Assembly: GCA_018261935.1 (NCBI GenBank)
Contig: JAGTRP010000003.1
Span: 186,001-250,000, forward strand
DNA: 64,000 nt
Origin: Rhodocyclaceae bacterium
GTDB lineage: Bacteria; Pseudomonadota; Gammaproteobacteria; Burkholderiales; Rhodocyclaceae
Reading direction: 5' to 3'
The notes beneath the pieces are model-generated. The model was not told where the DNA came from and did no database searches. It worked only from the letters and a program-made list of their open reading frames with translations. Of this stretch, positions 9,162-17,638 are shown in pieces. A program made the position numbers and the translations under genes. Every line of letters starts with the position of its first letter. Position 1 is the stretch's first letter.

Positions 9162-10028
9162 CTACTTGGCCGCCAGCATTTCCCCCATGAGCCGCCGGGC
9201 AAAAACCAAGTCTTCCCAGGTCTTCGCCTTCTCCGGCAGGTTGCGGAGCAGATAGGCGGGATGGTAGGTGACGACCATCGGAATTCCCTTGTAGTCGAAG
9301 CGCTTGCCCCGCAGGGCGGCGAGGGAACGGTCGTCCTTCAGCATAGTACTGACCGCCGCCCGGCCCAGGAGGACGATGAGGCGGGGCTTGATGAGTTCGA
9401 TCTGGCGTTCGAGATAAGGCCGGCAGGCCGCCATTTCCTCGGCGGACGGCGCCCGGTTGCCCGGCGGCCGGCACTTGACGGCATTGGCGATGTAGACCCG
9501 CTGGCCGCGCTTGAGATCGATGGCCGCCAGCATGTTGTCCAGCAGTTTGCCGGCCTGGCCGACGAAAGGCTCGCCGCGCTCGTCCTCTTCCGCCCCCGGA
9601 CCCTCGCCGATGAACAGCCAGTCCGCTTCCACATCTCCGACCCCGAGGACGGCCTGCTTGCGGTGATTGCCCAGGGGGCAAGCCCGGCAGGCCTCGGCGC
9701 TTTCCTTGAGCCCGGGCCAGTCCAGCCGGGCGATCTGTTCCGCCCGGGAGGGCACGGCGGGCTCGTCCTCCTCCTGCAGATAAGGGGGGATTTCCAGCGG
9801 CGGCTCGTCGTCCTGCAGATAGGGGGGCAGCTCGAGGGGAAGACCCGCCTCTTCCTCCGGCGGCTTCGGTGCCTCCGGCTGGGGCATCTGCACCTCCGGT
9901 CGCGCCATCTCCGGTTCCGGCGGCGGTGCCTCGGCTTCCGCCGGCATCGCCGCCACGGCAGGATTGCGCAGGCGCCAGATGGGAGTGATGCCCATCTCCG
10001 CCAGCATCTGCTCACGGGTCAGTTTCAT
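9162..10028 (-). CDS. Family 4 (Fe-S) uracil-DNA glycosylase with acidic proline-rich N-terminal extension
   Basis: A 288-residue protein whose C-terminal 190 residues are a family 4 uracil-DNA glycosylase that removes uracil from DNA. Motif GEGPGAEEDERGEPFVGQAG and the late THYHPAYLLR-like block (VVTYHPAYLLRNLP) are present. Four cysteines suited to a [4Fe-4S] cluster are visible: CRACPLG, AVKCRPPGN and AACRPYL. Residues 20-100 form a low-complexity Pro/Glu linker with two copies of the element PPYLQ followed by acidic residues; this part is not in the enzyme core and could be a partner-binding tail. The start at 10028 (MKLTREQM) overlaps the end of rimI by 4 bases, completing a tsaB-rimI-udg operon. 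Longer in-frame readings run through rimI and are not real. Confidence 0.92.
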   Translation of the reverse strand: MKLTREQMLAEMGITPIWRLRNPAVAAMPAEAEAPPPEPEMARPEVQMPQPEAPKPPEEEAGLPLELPPYLQDDEPPLEIPPYLQEEDEPAVPSRAEQIARLDWPGLKESAEACRACPLGNHRKQAVLGVGDVEADWLFIGEGPGAEEDERGEPFVGQAGKLLDNMLAAIDLKRGQRVYIANAVKCRPPGNRAPSAEEMAACRPYLERQIELIKPRLIVLLGRAAVSTMLKDDRSLAALRGKRFDYKGIPMVVTYHPAYLLRNLPEKAKTWEDLVFARRLMGEMLAAK

Positions 10029-10489
10029 GGCAGCTCCCGCTCGAAAACCAGGGCATCCTCCCGGCCTACGGCAGCCGGATAGTACCCCTTGCGCAAGCCG
10101 ACCTGCCGGAAGCCGAAGAGCCGGTAGAGATCCACCGCCCGCTGGTTGGACGGCCGCACTTCCAGAAGCAGCTTGCCGGCCCCGTTGAGCTTGGCCTGCG
10201 CCATGCCGTGCTGCAGCAGGCGGGCCCCGTAGCCCTGGCCTTGATAACGCCGGGCAACGGCCACATTGAGCAGGTGAGCTTCGTCCATCACCACCATGAC
10301 GATCACGAACCCCACCAGATCGCCCCCGATCCGGCATACCCAGACGCTGTACCCGGCCGTCAGGGAGTCGGCGAAATTGCCCCGGGACCAGGGGAAGACC
10401 TGAACCTCCCTCTCCAATTCGGCGACGGCGTCCAGGTCGCGCTGGTTCATGGGGAACATTTCCATCGGCAGCTGCACCATCACACTCAT
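10025..10489 (-). CDS. rimI: Ribosomal protein S18 N-alpha-acetyltransferase RimI
   Basis: A 154-residue GNAT acetyltransferase that modifies the N-terminal alanine of ribosomal protein S18. The acetyl-CoA loop is LLNVAVARRYQGQGYGARLL, and the C-terminal part has LEVRPSNQRAVDLYRLFGF followed by RKGYYP, the RimI signature. The N-terminal block VFPWSRGNFADSL is also typical. It is sandwiched with 4-base overlaps between tsaB upstream and udg downstream, the same tsaB-rimI pairing found in many proteobacteria. Confidence 0.94.
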   Translation of the reverse strand: MSVMVQLPMEMFPMNQRDLDAVAELEREVQVFPWSRGNFADSLTAGYSVWVCRIGGDLVGFVIVMVVMDEAHLLNVAVARRYQGQGYGARLLQHGMAQAKLNGAGKLLLEVRPSNQRAVDLYRLFGFRQVGLRKGYYPAAVGREDALVFERELP

Positions 10490-11184
10490 GCCTTGCCGCC
10501 TCCCGCCAGCCGCTCGGCCACGGTCTGGGCCACCTTGTCGCGGACATAGAAAGGCGCCGCCAGGGCGGCGTCGATGGCTTCGCCCCGCTGCAGGCGCGGC
10601 CTCGCCAGGCGGACCACGGCGGCAGCCGTCGGCATGGCCTCGGGGCGGACCGGCAAGCCGGCCTGCGCCACCCGCTCCGCCAGTACCGGATAAGCCGCCA
10701 GGGCATTGCCGCAGGCCAGCCAGCCGGCCCCTTCCGGCATCGGGATCTCACCCGGTGGCGCCACCCGCACGCGGTCCAGGAGGCGCACCTCTTCCCCCGC
10801 CCGTTCCAGGGTGGCGTAATAGACCTCGTTCATGCGGGCATCCAGCAGGGCCAGGATGCGCTCCCCATCGACGGCCGCCGCCAGGGCTTCCAGCGTCCCC
10901 ACCGGCAGCACCGGCAGATCCGCTGCCACCGCCAGTCCCTGGGCAATGCCGCAGGCCACCCGCAAGCCGGTAAAGGCGCCGGGACCGGCGCCGAAGGCGA
11001 TGGCGTCGAGCTGCGCAAAATGGAGGCCGGCGTCCGCCAGCAGGGCCCGCACCAGGGGCAGCAGGGTTTCGGAATGGGGCCGCCCGGCGGGACAGCGGCG
11101 CTCCGTCATTTCGCCATCCAGCCAAAGGGCGCAGGAGCCGAGATCGGTGGAGGTTTCGAGGCCTAGGATTCGCATGGCCCGCAT
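10486..11184 (-). CDS. tsaB: tRNA threonylcarbamoyladenosine biosynthesis protein TsaB
   Basis: A 232-residue inactive-kinase-fold partner of TsaD in the TsaBDE complex that makes t6A at position 37 of ANN-decoding tRNAs. It starts LGLETSTDLGSCALW and has the characteristic AIAFGAGPGAFTGLRVACGIAQGLA block near residue 65-90. Two in-frame ATGs compete: 11184 (MRAMRILG) and 11175 (MRILGLETS). The latter matches the family N-terminus better, and neither has a strong ribosome site. It leads the tsaB-rimI-udg operon. Confidence 0.92.
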   Translation of the reverse strand: MRAMRILGLETSTDLGSCALWLDGEMTERRCPAGRPHSETLLPLVRALLADAGLHFAQLDAIAFGAGPGAFTGLRVACGIAQGLAVAADLPVLPVGTLEALAAAVDGERILALLDARMNEVYYATLERAGEEVRLLDRVRVAPPGEIPMPEGAGWLACGNALAAYPVLAERVAQAGLPVRPEAMPTAAAVVRLARPRLQRGEAIDAALAAPFYVRDKVAQTVAERLAGGGKA

Positions 11185-11217
11185 TTTACCGGAGCCGGGC
11201 CTGCCGGTCTCGGCCAG

Positions 11218-12360
11218 CTATGCCCGCAGGAGATCAAGGGGCGGGTAGCGCCCCCGCAGCACTTCCGCCGAGTCGGCATCCCACCAGCGCTCCAGGACCG
11301 TCGCGTAGAGGCTGCGAAAATCCACGGCAAAAGCCGGGTTGCCATTGCCATCCAGGCGGTCCAGAGCCGGCGGCGCCCCGTAGAGGCCGCCCCTGACTTG
11401 CCCGCCGAGGACGAAATGGGGAGCCGCCGTGCCATGGTCGGTGCCGGCGGACAGATTCTCTTTCGGCCGCCGGCCAAATTCCCCATAGGTCATCACCAGG
11501 GTATCCTGCCAGCGGCCCAGTTCGTCCAGGGCGGAGCGCAACGCCAGCAGTCCTTCCGCCAGCTGTTTCAGCAGGCCGGCATGGATCCCGGCCTGGTTCT
11601 GATGGGTATCGAAGCCGCCCAGGGTCAAGCGCAGGGCGGCCACGCGCCCCCCCGCCACCGCCTGGCAGCCGATGCGCACTGCCTCGCCCAAGGCTCCCTT
11701 GGGAAACTGGGTCTTGAACGATTGTTGCGCTTCCAGCCTGGCCGCTGCCCGGACGATATCGGAGTCCACCTGGAGAATATGGCGCAGGGCGGCATTGCCC
11801 TCAGCCGCTCGGGAACGGGCCAGACGGGCCTGGCGGCGGAACTGCTCGATATCCCTCAGGGCGATGGCCCGCCCCCCGGCCAGGGGGCCTGGCTCCGGCG
11901 ACCCCACCAGCACGCCTTCGGCCAAGTAGTCGGCGGGGACGGGCTGGCGGGCAAACTGGCGGGCCAACCAGCCCTCCGCCAGGTATTCGCCGCTGCCGGA
12001 GGCGGTATCCCAGATTTCGATGGAACGAAAATGGGATAGATTGGGCTGTGGATAGCCCACGGACTGCACCACCGCCAGTTCCCCGGTTTCCCACAGGGGC
12101 ATCAGAGGCCGCAGAGCGGGATGAAGGCCGGTCGCCGCATCGAGCTGCAGCACATCGTCCCGCCGGATGCCGAGGCGCGGCCGCAGGGCGATATAGAGGG
12201 GATCGGCATAGGGGATCACCGTATTGAGGCCATCATTGCCGCCCCTCAATTCCACCAGGACCAGAAGGCGGCCATGCTGCGGCGCCGCCACGGATACTGC
12301 TGGCGCCAGCGCCACCAGGGCGCCGGCCGGGAAAATCCTCAGAAATTGGCGGCGTTCCAT
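11218..12360 (-). CDS. DUF1501 family Tat-exported protein
   Basis: A 380-residue protein of the DUF1501 family (sulfatase-like fold). The N-terminus carries a twin-arginine signal (ERRQFLRIFPAGALVALAP, cleavage likely near VAA). The family block LVELRGGNDGLNTVIPYADP follows, with VVQSVGYPQPNLSHFRSIEIW near 100 and HGTAAPHFVLGG near 310. Function is not established; members usually travel with DUF1800 proteins, as here, 7 bases downstream of the DUF1800 gene. The pair is exported and possibly attached to the cell surface. The final residues overlap no other gene; tsaB starts 33 bases beyond. Confidence 0.88.
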   Translation of the reverse strand: MERRQFLRIFPAGALVALAPAVSVAAPQHGRLLVLVELRGGNDGLNTVIPYADPLYIALRPRLGIRRDDVLQLDAATGLHPALRPLMPLWETGELAVVQSVGYPQPNLSHFRSIEIWDTASGSGEYLAEGWLARQFARQPVPADYLAEGVLVGSPEPGPLAGGRAIALRDIEQFRRQARLARSRAAEGNAALRHILQVDSDIVRAAARLEAQQSFKTQFPKGALGEAVRIGCQAVAGGRVAALRLTLGGFDTHQNQAGIHAGLLKQLAEGLLALRSALDELGRWQDTLVMTYGEFGRRPKENLSAGTDHGTAAPHFVLGGQVRGGLYGAPPALDRLDGNGNPAFAVDFRSLYATVLERWWDADSAEVLRGRYPPLDLLRA

Positions 12361-12367
12361 GGCTGCC

Positions 12368-13759
12368 CTATTTCAGTTGAAAGACCGGATCCAGCAGCAA
12401 AGCCCGCAGCAGTTCCAGCCCGCTGGCGCCTGCCGCTGGCGGCTGTACCGCCGGCAACGCCAGCAGCGCCTGCTGGACGGATGCCCTATCCCGGTAACGC
12501 TGCAGCCAGGCGGCGCTGTCGAAGTGCATGTCGAGCGTGCCCCGCGGGGGCCGCCGCGGCATCTCCTCGCCCCGCAGCAGGCGGTCGATCAACTGCCTGC
12601 GGGCAAGCAGGGTGGTGGCGTTGATCCACATCTCGCCTCCCGGCCAGCCCTTGACGTTGGGCGGTGCGAAGAGGTCCTGCCCGAGCTGGCGCAAGGCGAA
12701 CGCCAGGGGCGAGGGATCCGGCACTTCCACATCCAGGGTACGGATCGTGCCGATGACCCAATCCACCGGCGCTTTCACCAGGATGCCCCGATTTTCCGGC
12801 GCCCAGAACGCCGGAGAGAGGAGCAGAGGCCCGAGGGCCGCCCTCACCTCATAGCTCGAACCGCGGAAAGCGGCGGCGATCCTGCGCACCTCCCCGGGAT
12901 CCGGCGCCGGGGAAACGAACTCCCGCCACAGCTTGGCGACGATGAATTCCGCCGTGGCCGGCTGCTCCAGGAGGATATCGAGGACATCGTCGCCGTCGAA
13001 ATTGCCGCTGCGGCCGAGCACCGTCTTTTCGCCGCCGTCGTGGATCGGCGGGCGCCCGCGGAAATCCCCGGTTTCGGGATCGATACTCCAGCCGGTGAAG
13101 GCCCGGGCCGCCTCCCTGACATCGCTGTCGCTGTAACGCCCCTCCCCCAAGGTGAAGAGCTCCATGACCTCGCGGGCGAAGTTTTCGTTGGGACTGCCTT
13201 TGCGATTGGTGGCCGAATCCAGGTAGACGACCATGGCCGGGTCCTTCGCCACGGCGTGGAGAAGCTGGCCAAAATTGCCGAGCGCCTGGCTGCGCAGCAA
13301 TTCGTTCTGCTTCAGCATCAGGTAGCTGGACCTGACCTTCTGCTGACTAGAGACGAAGTGGTTGTGCCAGAAAAGGGTCATGTGCTCGGCCAGGGCGTCG
13401 CCAGCCGTCGGAGCCCGCAGCATCTCCCCGGCCCACCAGTCCCGCAACTCGCCTCCCTGCCGGACCAGTTCGCGCTGGACGGCCTTGCGTTCTTCCTCGC
13501 TCAAATCCTTCAAGCGGGAGAGGCGCTCATAGGCGATGGGTGGAGGCGGCTGCAAGGCAACCGTACGGCGATCAGCGAGGAGGCGGTCCACCGCCTGCCG
13601 GCGCTCCAGGCGGGAGAATTCGGCGACTTGGACGGGAGGGGCGCCAAAACCGGTGCGTTCGAGGAGATGGCGGGCACCCGCCTCGCCCAGGGGAGTTCCC
13701 GCCACCGCAGCGGCGGTCAGCAGACCCGGCAACCATCCCAGATAGCGGCCCGGGCCCAT
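12368..13759 (-). CDS. DUF1800 family exported protein
   Basis: A 463-residue DUF1800 protein. A short hydrophobic N-terminus (GWLPGLLTAAAVAGTPLG) probably exports it. Family blocks include ARHLLERTGFGAPPVQVAEF near 30, LAEHMTLFWHNHFVSSQQKV near 125, NFAREVMELFTLGEGRYSDSD near 195 and LGQDLFAPPNVKGWPGGEMW near 385. The biochemical role is unknown. It is upstream of, and almost certainly co-translated with, the DUF1501 gene. Upstream lies a small periplasmic protein gene, 11 bases away on the same strand, so all three may form one transcript. Confidence 0.88.
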   Translation of the reverse strand: MGPGRYLGWLPGLLTAAAVAGTPLGEAGARHLLERTGFGAPPVQVAEFSRLERRQAVDRLLADRRTVALQPPPPIAYERLSRLKDLSEEERKAVQRELVRQGGELRDWWAGEMLRAPTAGDALAEHMTLFWHNHFVSSQQKVRSSYLMLKQNELLRSQALGNFGQLLHAVAKDPAMVVYLDSATNRKGSPNENFAREVMELFTLGEGRYSDSDVREAARAFTGWSIDPETGDFRGRPPIHDGGEKTVLGRSGNFDGDDVLDILLEQPATAEFIVAKLWREFVSPAPDPGEVRRIAAAFRGSSYEVRAALGPLLLSPAFWAPENRGILVKAPVDWVIGTIRTLDVEVPDPSPLAFALRQLGQDLFAPPNVKGWPGGEMWINATTLLARRQLIDRLLRGEEMPRRPPRGTLDMHFDSAAWLQRYRDRASVQQALLALPAVQPPAAGASGLELLRALLLDPVFQLK

Positions 13760-13770
13760 GTTCCTGCAGA

Positions 13771-14157
13771 CTAGCGGTGACCGCCGTAACCGCGGTGTTG
13801 GCCGTTGCCGCCGCCCCGTTGGCGCATTTCCTCACGGATGCGCTGGCGTTCCTCCTGGGGCATCTGCTGGAACTGGTCCCGGTATTCCTGGCGGCGTTCC
13901 TGCTGTTGCGCCGGGGGCATCTGCTGCCAGTGTTCCCGCATTTGCTGACGCATCTGCTGGCGCTGGTCAGGCGGCAGGACCGCCCATTGGGCGAGGACCA
14001 GGGGATGGTTTTCGGAGTGCAGCCGCGGAGGAATGGCAAAAGACCGCTCGGCGGCAGCCGGCGGCTGGGGCCGGATGCCGGCCCAGGCGGGGCCGGCAAG
14101 TGCCCACGCGCCGGCGCCCAGGGCCAGAACCCCAATGATGCGTCGTCTGATGCTCAT
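13771..14157 (-). CDS. DUF3106-like periplasmic Gln/Arg-rich protein
   Basis: A 128-residue protein with a signal peptide (RRRIIGVLALGAGAWALAGPAWA). The mature part is a charged helix built of repeats of the type QWxxLPPDQRQQMRQQMREHWQQMPPxxQ, as in DUF3106 and Spy/CpxP-like proteins. The tail is Gly/His/Arg-rich (GGGNGQHRGYGGHR). The repeats suggest a long amphipathic alpha-hairpin. It is divergent from the OmpR/EnvZ-type operon across a 174-base region, so it may be a target of that system, as CpxP/Spy-like proteins are of Cpx/Bae. Function is inferred from composition only. Confidence 0.7.
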   Translation of the reverse strand: MSIRRRIIGVLALGAGAWALAGPAWAGIRPQPPAAAERSFAIPPRLHSENHPLVLAQWAVLPPDQRQQMRQQMREHWQQMPPAQQQERRQEYRDQFQQMPQEERQRIREEMRQRGGGNGQHRGYGGHR

Positions 14158-14331
14158 CCCGCGCTCCTGTCGAAAAAACCCTTTTTCACGGCTTCATTGT
14201 GCCCGTGGTTTGTAAGTCGGCCATGTCCGCCACTGGGCCGGTTGTAACAAATTGTTGCCCGCCGGCATCCCGCAAAAGCTTGTTACCATTGCCGGCATCA
14301 TTGGCCGCATTTTGCCTCTATTCTCTCCGCC

Positions 14332-15057
14332 ATGAACGATAGACAACACCGCCTCCTCGTAGTCGACGACGACAGCCGCCTTCGTGATCTTCTCAACCGC
14401 TATCTTGGGGAACAGGGATTCGAGGTCCGCGCCGTCGGCGACGCCCCCCAGATGGACCGGCTGCGCAGCCGCGAACATTTCGACCTCATCGTCCTCGACC
14501 TCATGCTGCCCGGCGAAGACGGCCTGGCCATCTGCCGCCGCCTTCGGGGCACCGGAGACAAGACGCCCATCGTCATGCTCACCGCCAAGGGCGACGACAT
14601 CGACCGCATCGTCGGGCTGGAGATGGGGGCCGACGACTACCTTCCCAAACCCTTCAACCCCCGGGAGCTGCTTGCCCGCATCCATGCCGTCCTGCGCCGG
14701 CAGGGGAACGTACCCCCCGGCGCCCCCGAGGCCGAAAGCGAAATGGTCCGCTTCGGCACCATCGAGGTGGATCTGGCCGCCCGCACCCTGAAGCGGGATG
14801 GCGAGACCCTGCCGCTGACCACCGGCGAGTTCGCCGTTCTCAAGGTCCTGCTCCAGCACCCGCGCCAGCCCCTCTCCCGGGACAAGCTCATGACCCTGGC
14901 CCGGGGCCGCGAACAGGGGCCCTTCGACCGGGCCATCGACGTCCAGGTGTCACGCCTCCGGAAACTGGTGGAAAGCGATCCCTCCCAGCCCCGCTACCTG
15001 CAAACAGTCTGGGGATTCGGTTACGTCTTCGTGCCGGACGGCAGCCCGCGGGAATAA
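14332..15057 (+). CDS. OmpR-family response regulator
   Basis: A 241-residue two-domain response regulator. The receiver domain (residues 5-120) has the acidic pair VVDDD, the phosphoacceptor Asp56 in LIVLDLMLPGEDG, the switch threonine in MLTAKGDD and the invariant Lys106 in YLPKPF. The C-terminal winged helix (about 140-235) has TTGEFAVLKVLLQHP, the recognition helix RAIDVQVSRLRKLVE and the wing YLQTVWGFGYVF, closest in style to OmpR. Its stop codon TAA shares its last base with the ATG of the histidine kinase, so the two are translationally coupled. Confidence 0.93.
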   Translation: MNDRQHRLLVVDDDSRLRDLLNRYLGEQGFEVRAVGDAPQMDRLRSREHFDLIVLDLMLPGEDGLAICRRLRGTGDKTPIVMLTAKGDDIDRIVGLEMGADDYLPKPFNPRELLARIHAVLRRQGNVPPGAPEAESEMVRFGTIEVDLAARTLKRDGETLPLTTGEFAVLKVLLQHPRQPLSRDKLMTLARGREQGPFDRAIDVQVSRLRKLVESDPSQPRYLQTVWGFGYVFVPDGSPRE

Positions 15058-16376
15058 TGAGACTGGCCCCGAGATCCCTGCTGGCGCGGACGTTCCTTCT
15101 CACCGCCGCCCTGGTGCTTCTCACCACCGCCGCCTGGCTCAGCCTGTTCCGTTACGCCGAGGCCGTCCCCCGAGCCCACGAGACGGCCCAACTTGCCACC
15201 AGCGCCGTCAACCTGATCCGGGCGGCGCTCCTCGCCTCCGCCCCGGAACGCCGCCTCGACCTTTTCATCGAGCTCACCACCCGGGAAGGCATCCGCCTGC
15301 TCCCGGCCGAAGACAACGACCAGGTAGAGCCCCTGCCCGACAGCCGCTTCATGAACCTCATGCGGAAGGAAATCGTTTCCCTGCTCGGTCCCCGCACCCG
15401 GGTGGCCCTGGAGGTGAATGGCGTGCCGGGATTCTGGGTCAGTTTCCGGCTCGAAGAGAAGGACGAGGATGAATTCTGGCTGGTCCTGCCCCGGGAAAGG
15501 GCAGTCCGCAAGCTGGCCTGGCATTGGCTCACCTGGGGGCTGCTGGCCCTCGGCCTCGCCCTGGCAGTGGCCTGGTATATCGTCTCCCGCATCAACCGAC
15601 CGCTGAAGGCCCTGGCCCAGGCAGCCGACAGCGTCCGCCGCGGTCTCACCCCGGAGCCCCTGCCGGAAACCGGCGCCGAGGAATTGCAGCGCCTCGCTGC
15701 CGCCTTCAACCGCATGGCCAGCGACCTGGCGCGCCACGAACGGGAGCGGGCCGAGGTCCTGGCCGGGATTTCCCACGACCTGCGCACCCCCCTCACCCGC
15801 CTGCGCCTCGAAGCCGAGATGAGCGTCAGCGACCCGGCGTCCCAGCAGGGCATCATTGCCGACATCGAGCAGATGGAAACGGTGATTTCCCAATTCATGG
15901 ACTATGCCCGGGGCGACGGCGGCGAACCGCCCCAGCCCGTGGACGTCTCCCACCTGCTCGAGGACATCGCCAACCGGCAGACAGCCCTGGGCCATGGGCT
16001 GGCTTTCGTGATCCCGCCGCTGCCGACCCTGGAAGTGCGGCCCAAGGCCTTGACCCGTGCCGTCACCAACCTGGTGGACAACGCCTACAAGTATGGCGGC
16101 GGCGATGTCCTGCTCCAGGCCCGCCAGGCTGCCGACGAGGTGGTCATCGAAGTCCAGGACAGGGGCCCCGGCATTCCGGCCGAGGAAACCGAGCGCCTCA
16201 AGCTGCCCTTCACCCGGCTGGAAAGCGCCCGCACCAACGCCACCGGCACCGGCCTCGGGCTGGCCATCGTCGAGCGCATCGCCCGCCTGCATGGCGGCCG
16301 CCTGGATCTCCTGCCCCGGGACGGGGGCGGGTTGCTGGCCCGCCTGATCCTCCCCGTTCCCCTGCCCTCGCAGTAG
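15057..16376 (+). CDS. EnvZ-like sensor histidine kinase
   Basis: A 439-residue membrane kinase that pairs with the adjacent OmpR-type regulator. Membrane segments are near residues 10-27 and 158-178, bracketing a periplasmic sensor of about 130 residues. A HAMP linker follows (NRPLKALAQAADSVRRG). The phosphoacceptor His240 is in ISHDLRTPLTRLRLEAE. The ATPase domain shows the N box NLVDNAYKYGGG, the G1 box DRGPGIP and the G2 box NATGTGLGLAIV. The signal is unknown. It ends 3 bases before the convergent HDOD gene. Confidence 0.93.
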   Translation: MRLAPRSLLARTFLLTAALVLLTTAAWLSLFRYAEAVPRAHETAQLATSAVNLIRAALLASAPERRLDLFIELTTREGIRLLPAEDNDQVEPLPDSRFMNLMRKEIVSLLGPRTRVALEVNGVPGFWVSFRLEEKDEDEFWLVLPRERAVRKLAWHWLTWGLLALGLALAVAWYIVSRINRPLKALAQAADSVRRGLTPEPLPETGAEELQRLAAAFNRMASDLARHERERAEVLAGISHDLRTPLTRLRLEAEMSVSDPASQQGIIADIEQMETVISQFMDYARGDGGEPPQPVDVSHLLEDIANRQTALGHGLAFVIPPLPTLEVRPKALTRAVTNLVDNAYKYGGGDVLLQARQAADEVVIEVQDRGPGIPAEETERLKLPFTRLESARTNATGTGLGLAIVERIARLHGGRLDLLPRDGGGLLARLILPVPLPSQ

Positions 16377-16379
16377 CCG

Positions 16380-17222
16380 TCAGGCCGTCATGGCCTGGCA
16401 GGTTGCCTCGAAGCCCTTCTCGATTTGCGGCAGGAGCCCGGCGTAGGCCTGCCAGTCCCCGCCCAGCCGGGCCCAGGCCGTGGCATCGAGGGGCGGCACC
16501 ATCTCGTCGGGGTTGCCCGACAGGCCGAGGGCCCGGGCCGTGACATCGGCCACATGCACCAGGTTGCCCAGGGAATCCGCCGACGCCTCGGCCGGACGAT
16601 GATGCCAAGCCACGGCATCCCGGATCGCGGCCGGGAAGCGCCAGGTTTCCGCCAGCAGGCCGCCCACCTCCGCGTGGTCTATCCCCAGGACCTCCCGCTC
16701 GGCATCCACCAGGAAAGCGTCGCGCTCCCGGCGATAGGCGAAGACTTCGGCGTATTGCCTGGAAAAGTTGGAGGCCAGGACCAGTTCCCCGATATCGTGG
16801 AGCAGGCCTGCGGTGAAGGCGAGTTCCGGGGCCTGGCCGGCCAGGGGGGCCAGCGCCCGGGCCGCCAGCCCGACGCCGACGCCATGGCGCAGGTGGCCCT
16901 GGACATCGAAGCCGGGGCATTGCTCGGCCCGGAAAACCCCGTTCATTCCCACCGCCAGGACCATGCTGCGCACGGCCCGGAATCCGAGCACAACGACCGC
17001 TTCGTGGATGGTGCCGACCTTGTTCTGCAGGCCGTAGAAGGAGGAATTGGCCACCCGCAGGACCCGGGCGGCGAGCCCCTGGTCCCGGGCGATCTGCTGG
17101 GCCAGCGTCTCGACCTCGATGTCTTCGTTGGCAAAGCTCGCCAGCACCTCGGAGACCGCCGACGGCAGGGAAGGCAACTGCTTGAGGCGGGCGACGACCT
17201 GGTCGCGGGATAGCTGGGTCAT
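16380..17222 (-). CDS. HDOD domain protein
   Basis: A 280-residue soluble protein made of one HDOD domain, a metal-independent relative of the HD phosphohydrolases used in signalling. Residues LPSLPSAVSEVLASFANEDI, then LAQQIARDQGLAARVLRVAN and GLQNKVGTIHEAVVVLGF, form the typical N-terminal half; TAGLLHDIGELVL is the HD-like motif. HDOD proteins usually act as interaction or output domains in motility and c-di-GMP signalling. The start at 17222 overlaps by 4 bases the end of a small upstream gene whose product resembles the N-terminal domain of HD-GYP proteins. Confidence 0.9.
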   Translation of the reverse strand: MTQLSRDQVVARLKQLPSLPSAVSEVLASFANEDIEVETLAQQIARDQGLAARVLRVANSSFYGLQNKVGTIHEAVVVLGFRAVRSMVLAVGMNGVFRAEQCPGFDVQGHLRHGVGVGLAARALAPLAGQAPELAFTAGLLHDIGELVLASNFSRQYAEVFAYRRERDAFLVDAEREVLGIDHAEVGGLLAETWRFPAAIRDAVAWHHRPAEASADSLGNLVHVADVTARALGLSGNPDEMVPPLDATAWARLGGDWQAYAGLLPQIEKGFEATCQAMTA

Positions 17223-17539
17223 GGCCGCTGCTCCAGACGATACTTGAGGATGGCCTGGTAGAGGGCCTGAGTTTCCCTGTCCTCGCCGGCATGGCGGAAA
17301 AGGCGGCCGAGGCGCTCCATGACCTGCTGGCGGTGTCGCTCCAGGGCAGCGGGATCGTCCGGCACTTCCACCTCGACGGTGATTTCCTGGATCTCCCGGC
17401 GCTTGAGGCCGCCGATGGTGGCTTCCGAGAGCTCCGCCCCCGCCGGCAGCAGGATCCGGCCGCCGTCGTCGGCAACCGCGGACGCCACCCGCATGCCCGG
17501 CAGCAAGTCCTGCACCGGGATGGTTTGAAGCTTTTTCAT
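17219..17539 (-). CDS. Small protein resembling the DUF3391-type domain of HD-GYP proteins
   Basis: A 106-residue protein. Its first 60 residues follow the pattern IPVQDLLPGMRVASAVADDG, then GRILLPAGAELSEATIGGLKRREI and a beta strand, as in the domain that precedes many HD-GYP and HDOD domains. The rest is a charged helix. Here the domain is encoded separately, directly upstream of an HDOD gene with a 4-base overlap. This suggests the two products work together as a split version of a usual single chain. The start at 17539 is supported by AAGGAGAA three bases upstream; a longer frame to 17584 has no ribosome site. Confidence 0.75.
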   Translation of the reverse strand: MKKLQTIPVQDLLPGMRVASAVADDGGRILLPAGAELSEATIGGLKRREIQEITVEVEVPDDPAALERHRQQVMERLGRLFRHAGEDRETQALYQAILKYRLEQRP

Positions 17540-17638
17540 ACATTCTCCTTGCTGCAACACCGCGACTTCCCGAGCCCCTCTCATCCGTTGCCGCCCCAGG
17601 AGCCCGACCCACAGTCTCTGCCCCCGAAGCGGGGATGG

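Noticed and set aside
9162-10751. 529-codon frame suggesting a fusion of glycosylase with upstream sequence
   Set aside because: The upstream part runs out of frame through rimI and tsaB. The ATG at 10028 gives the expected enzyme with a normal 4-base overlap.
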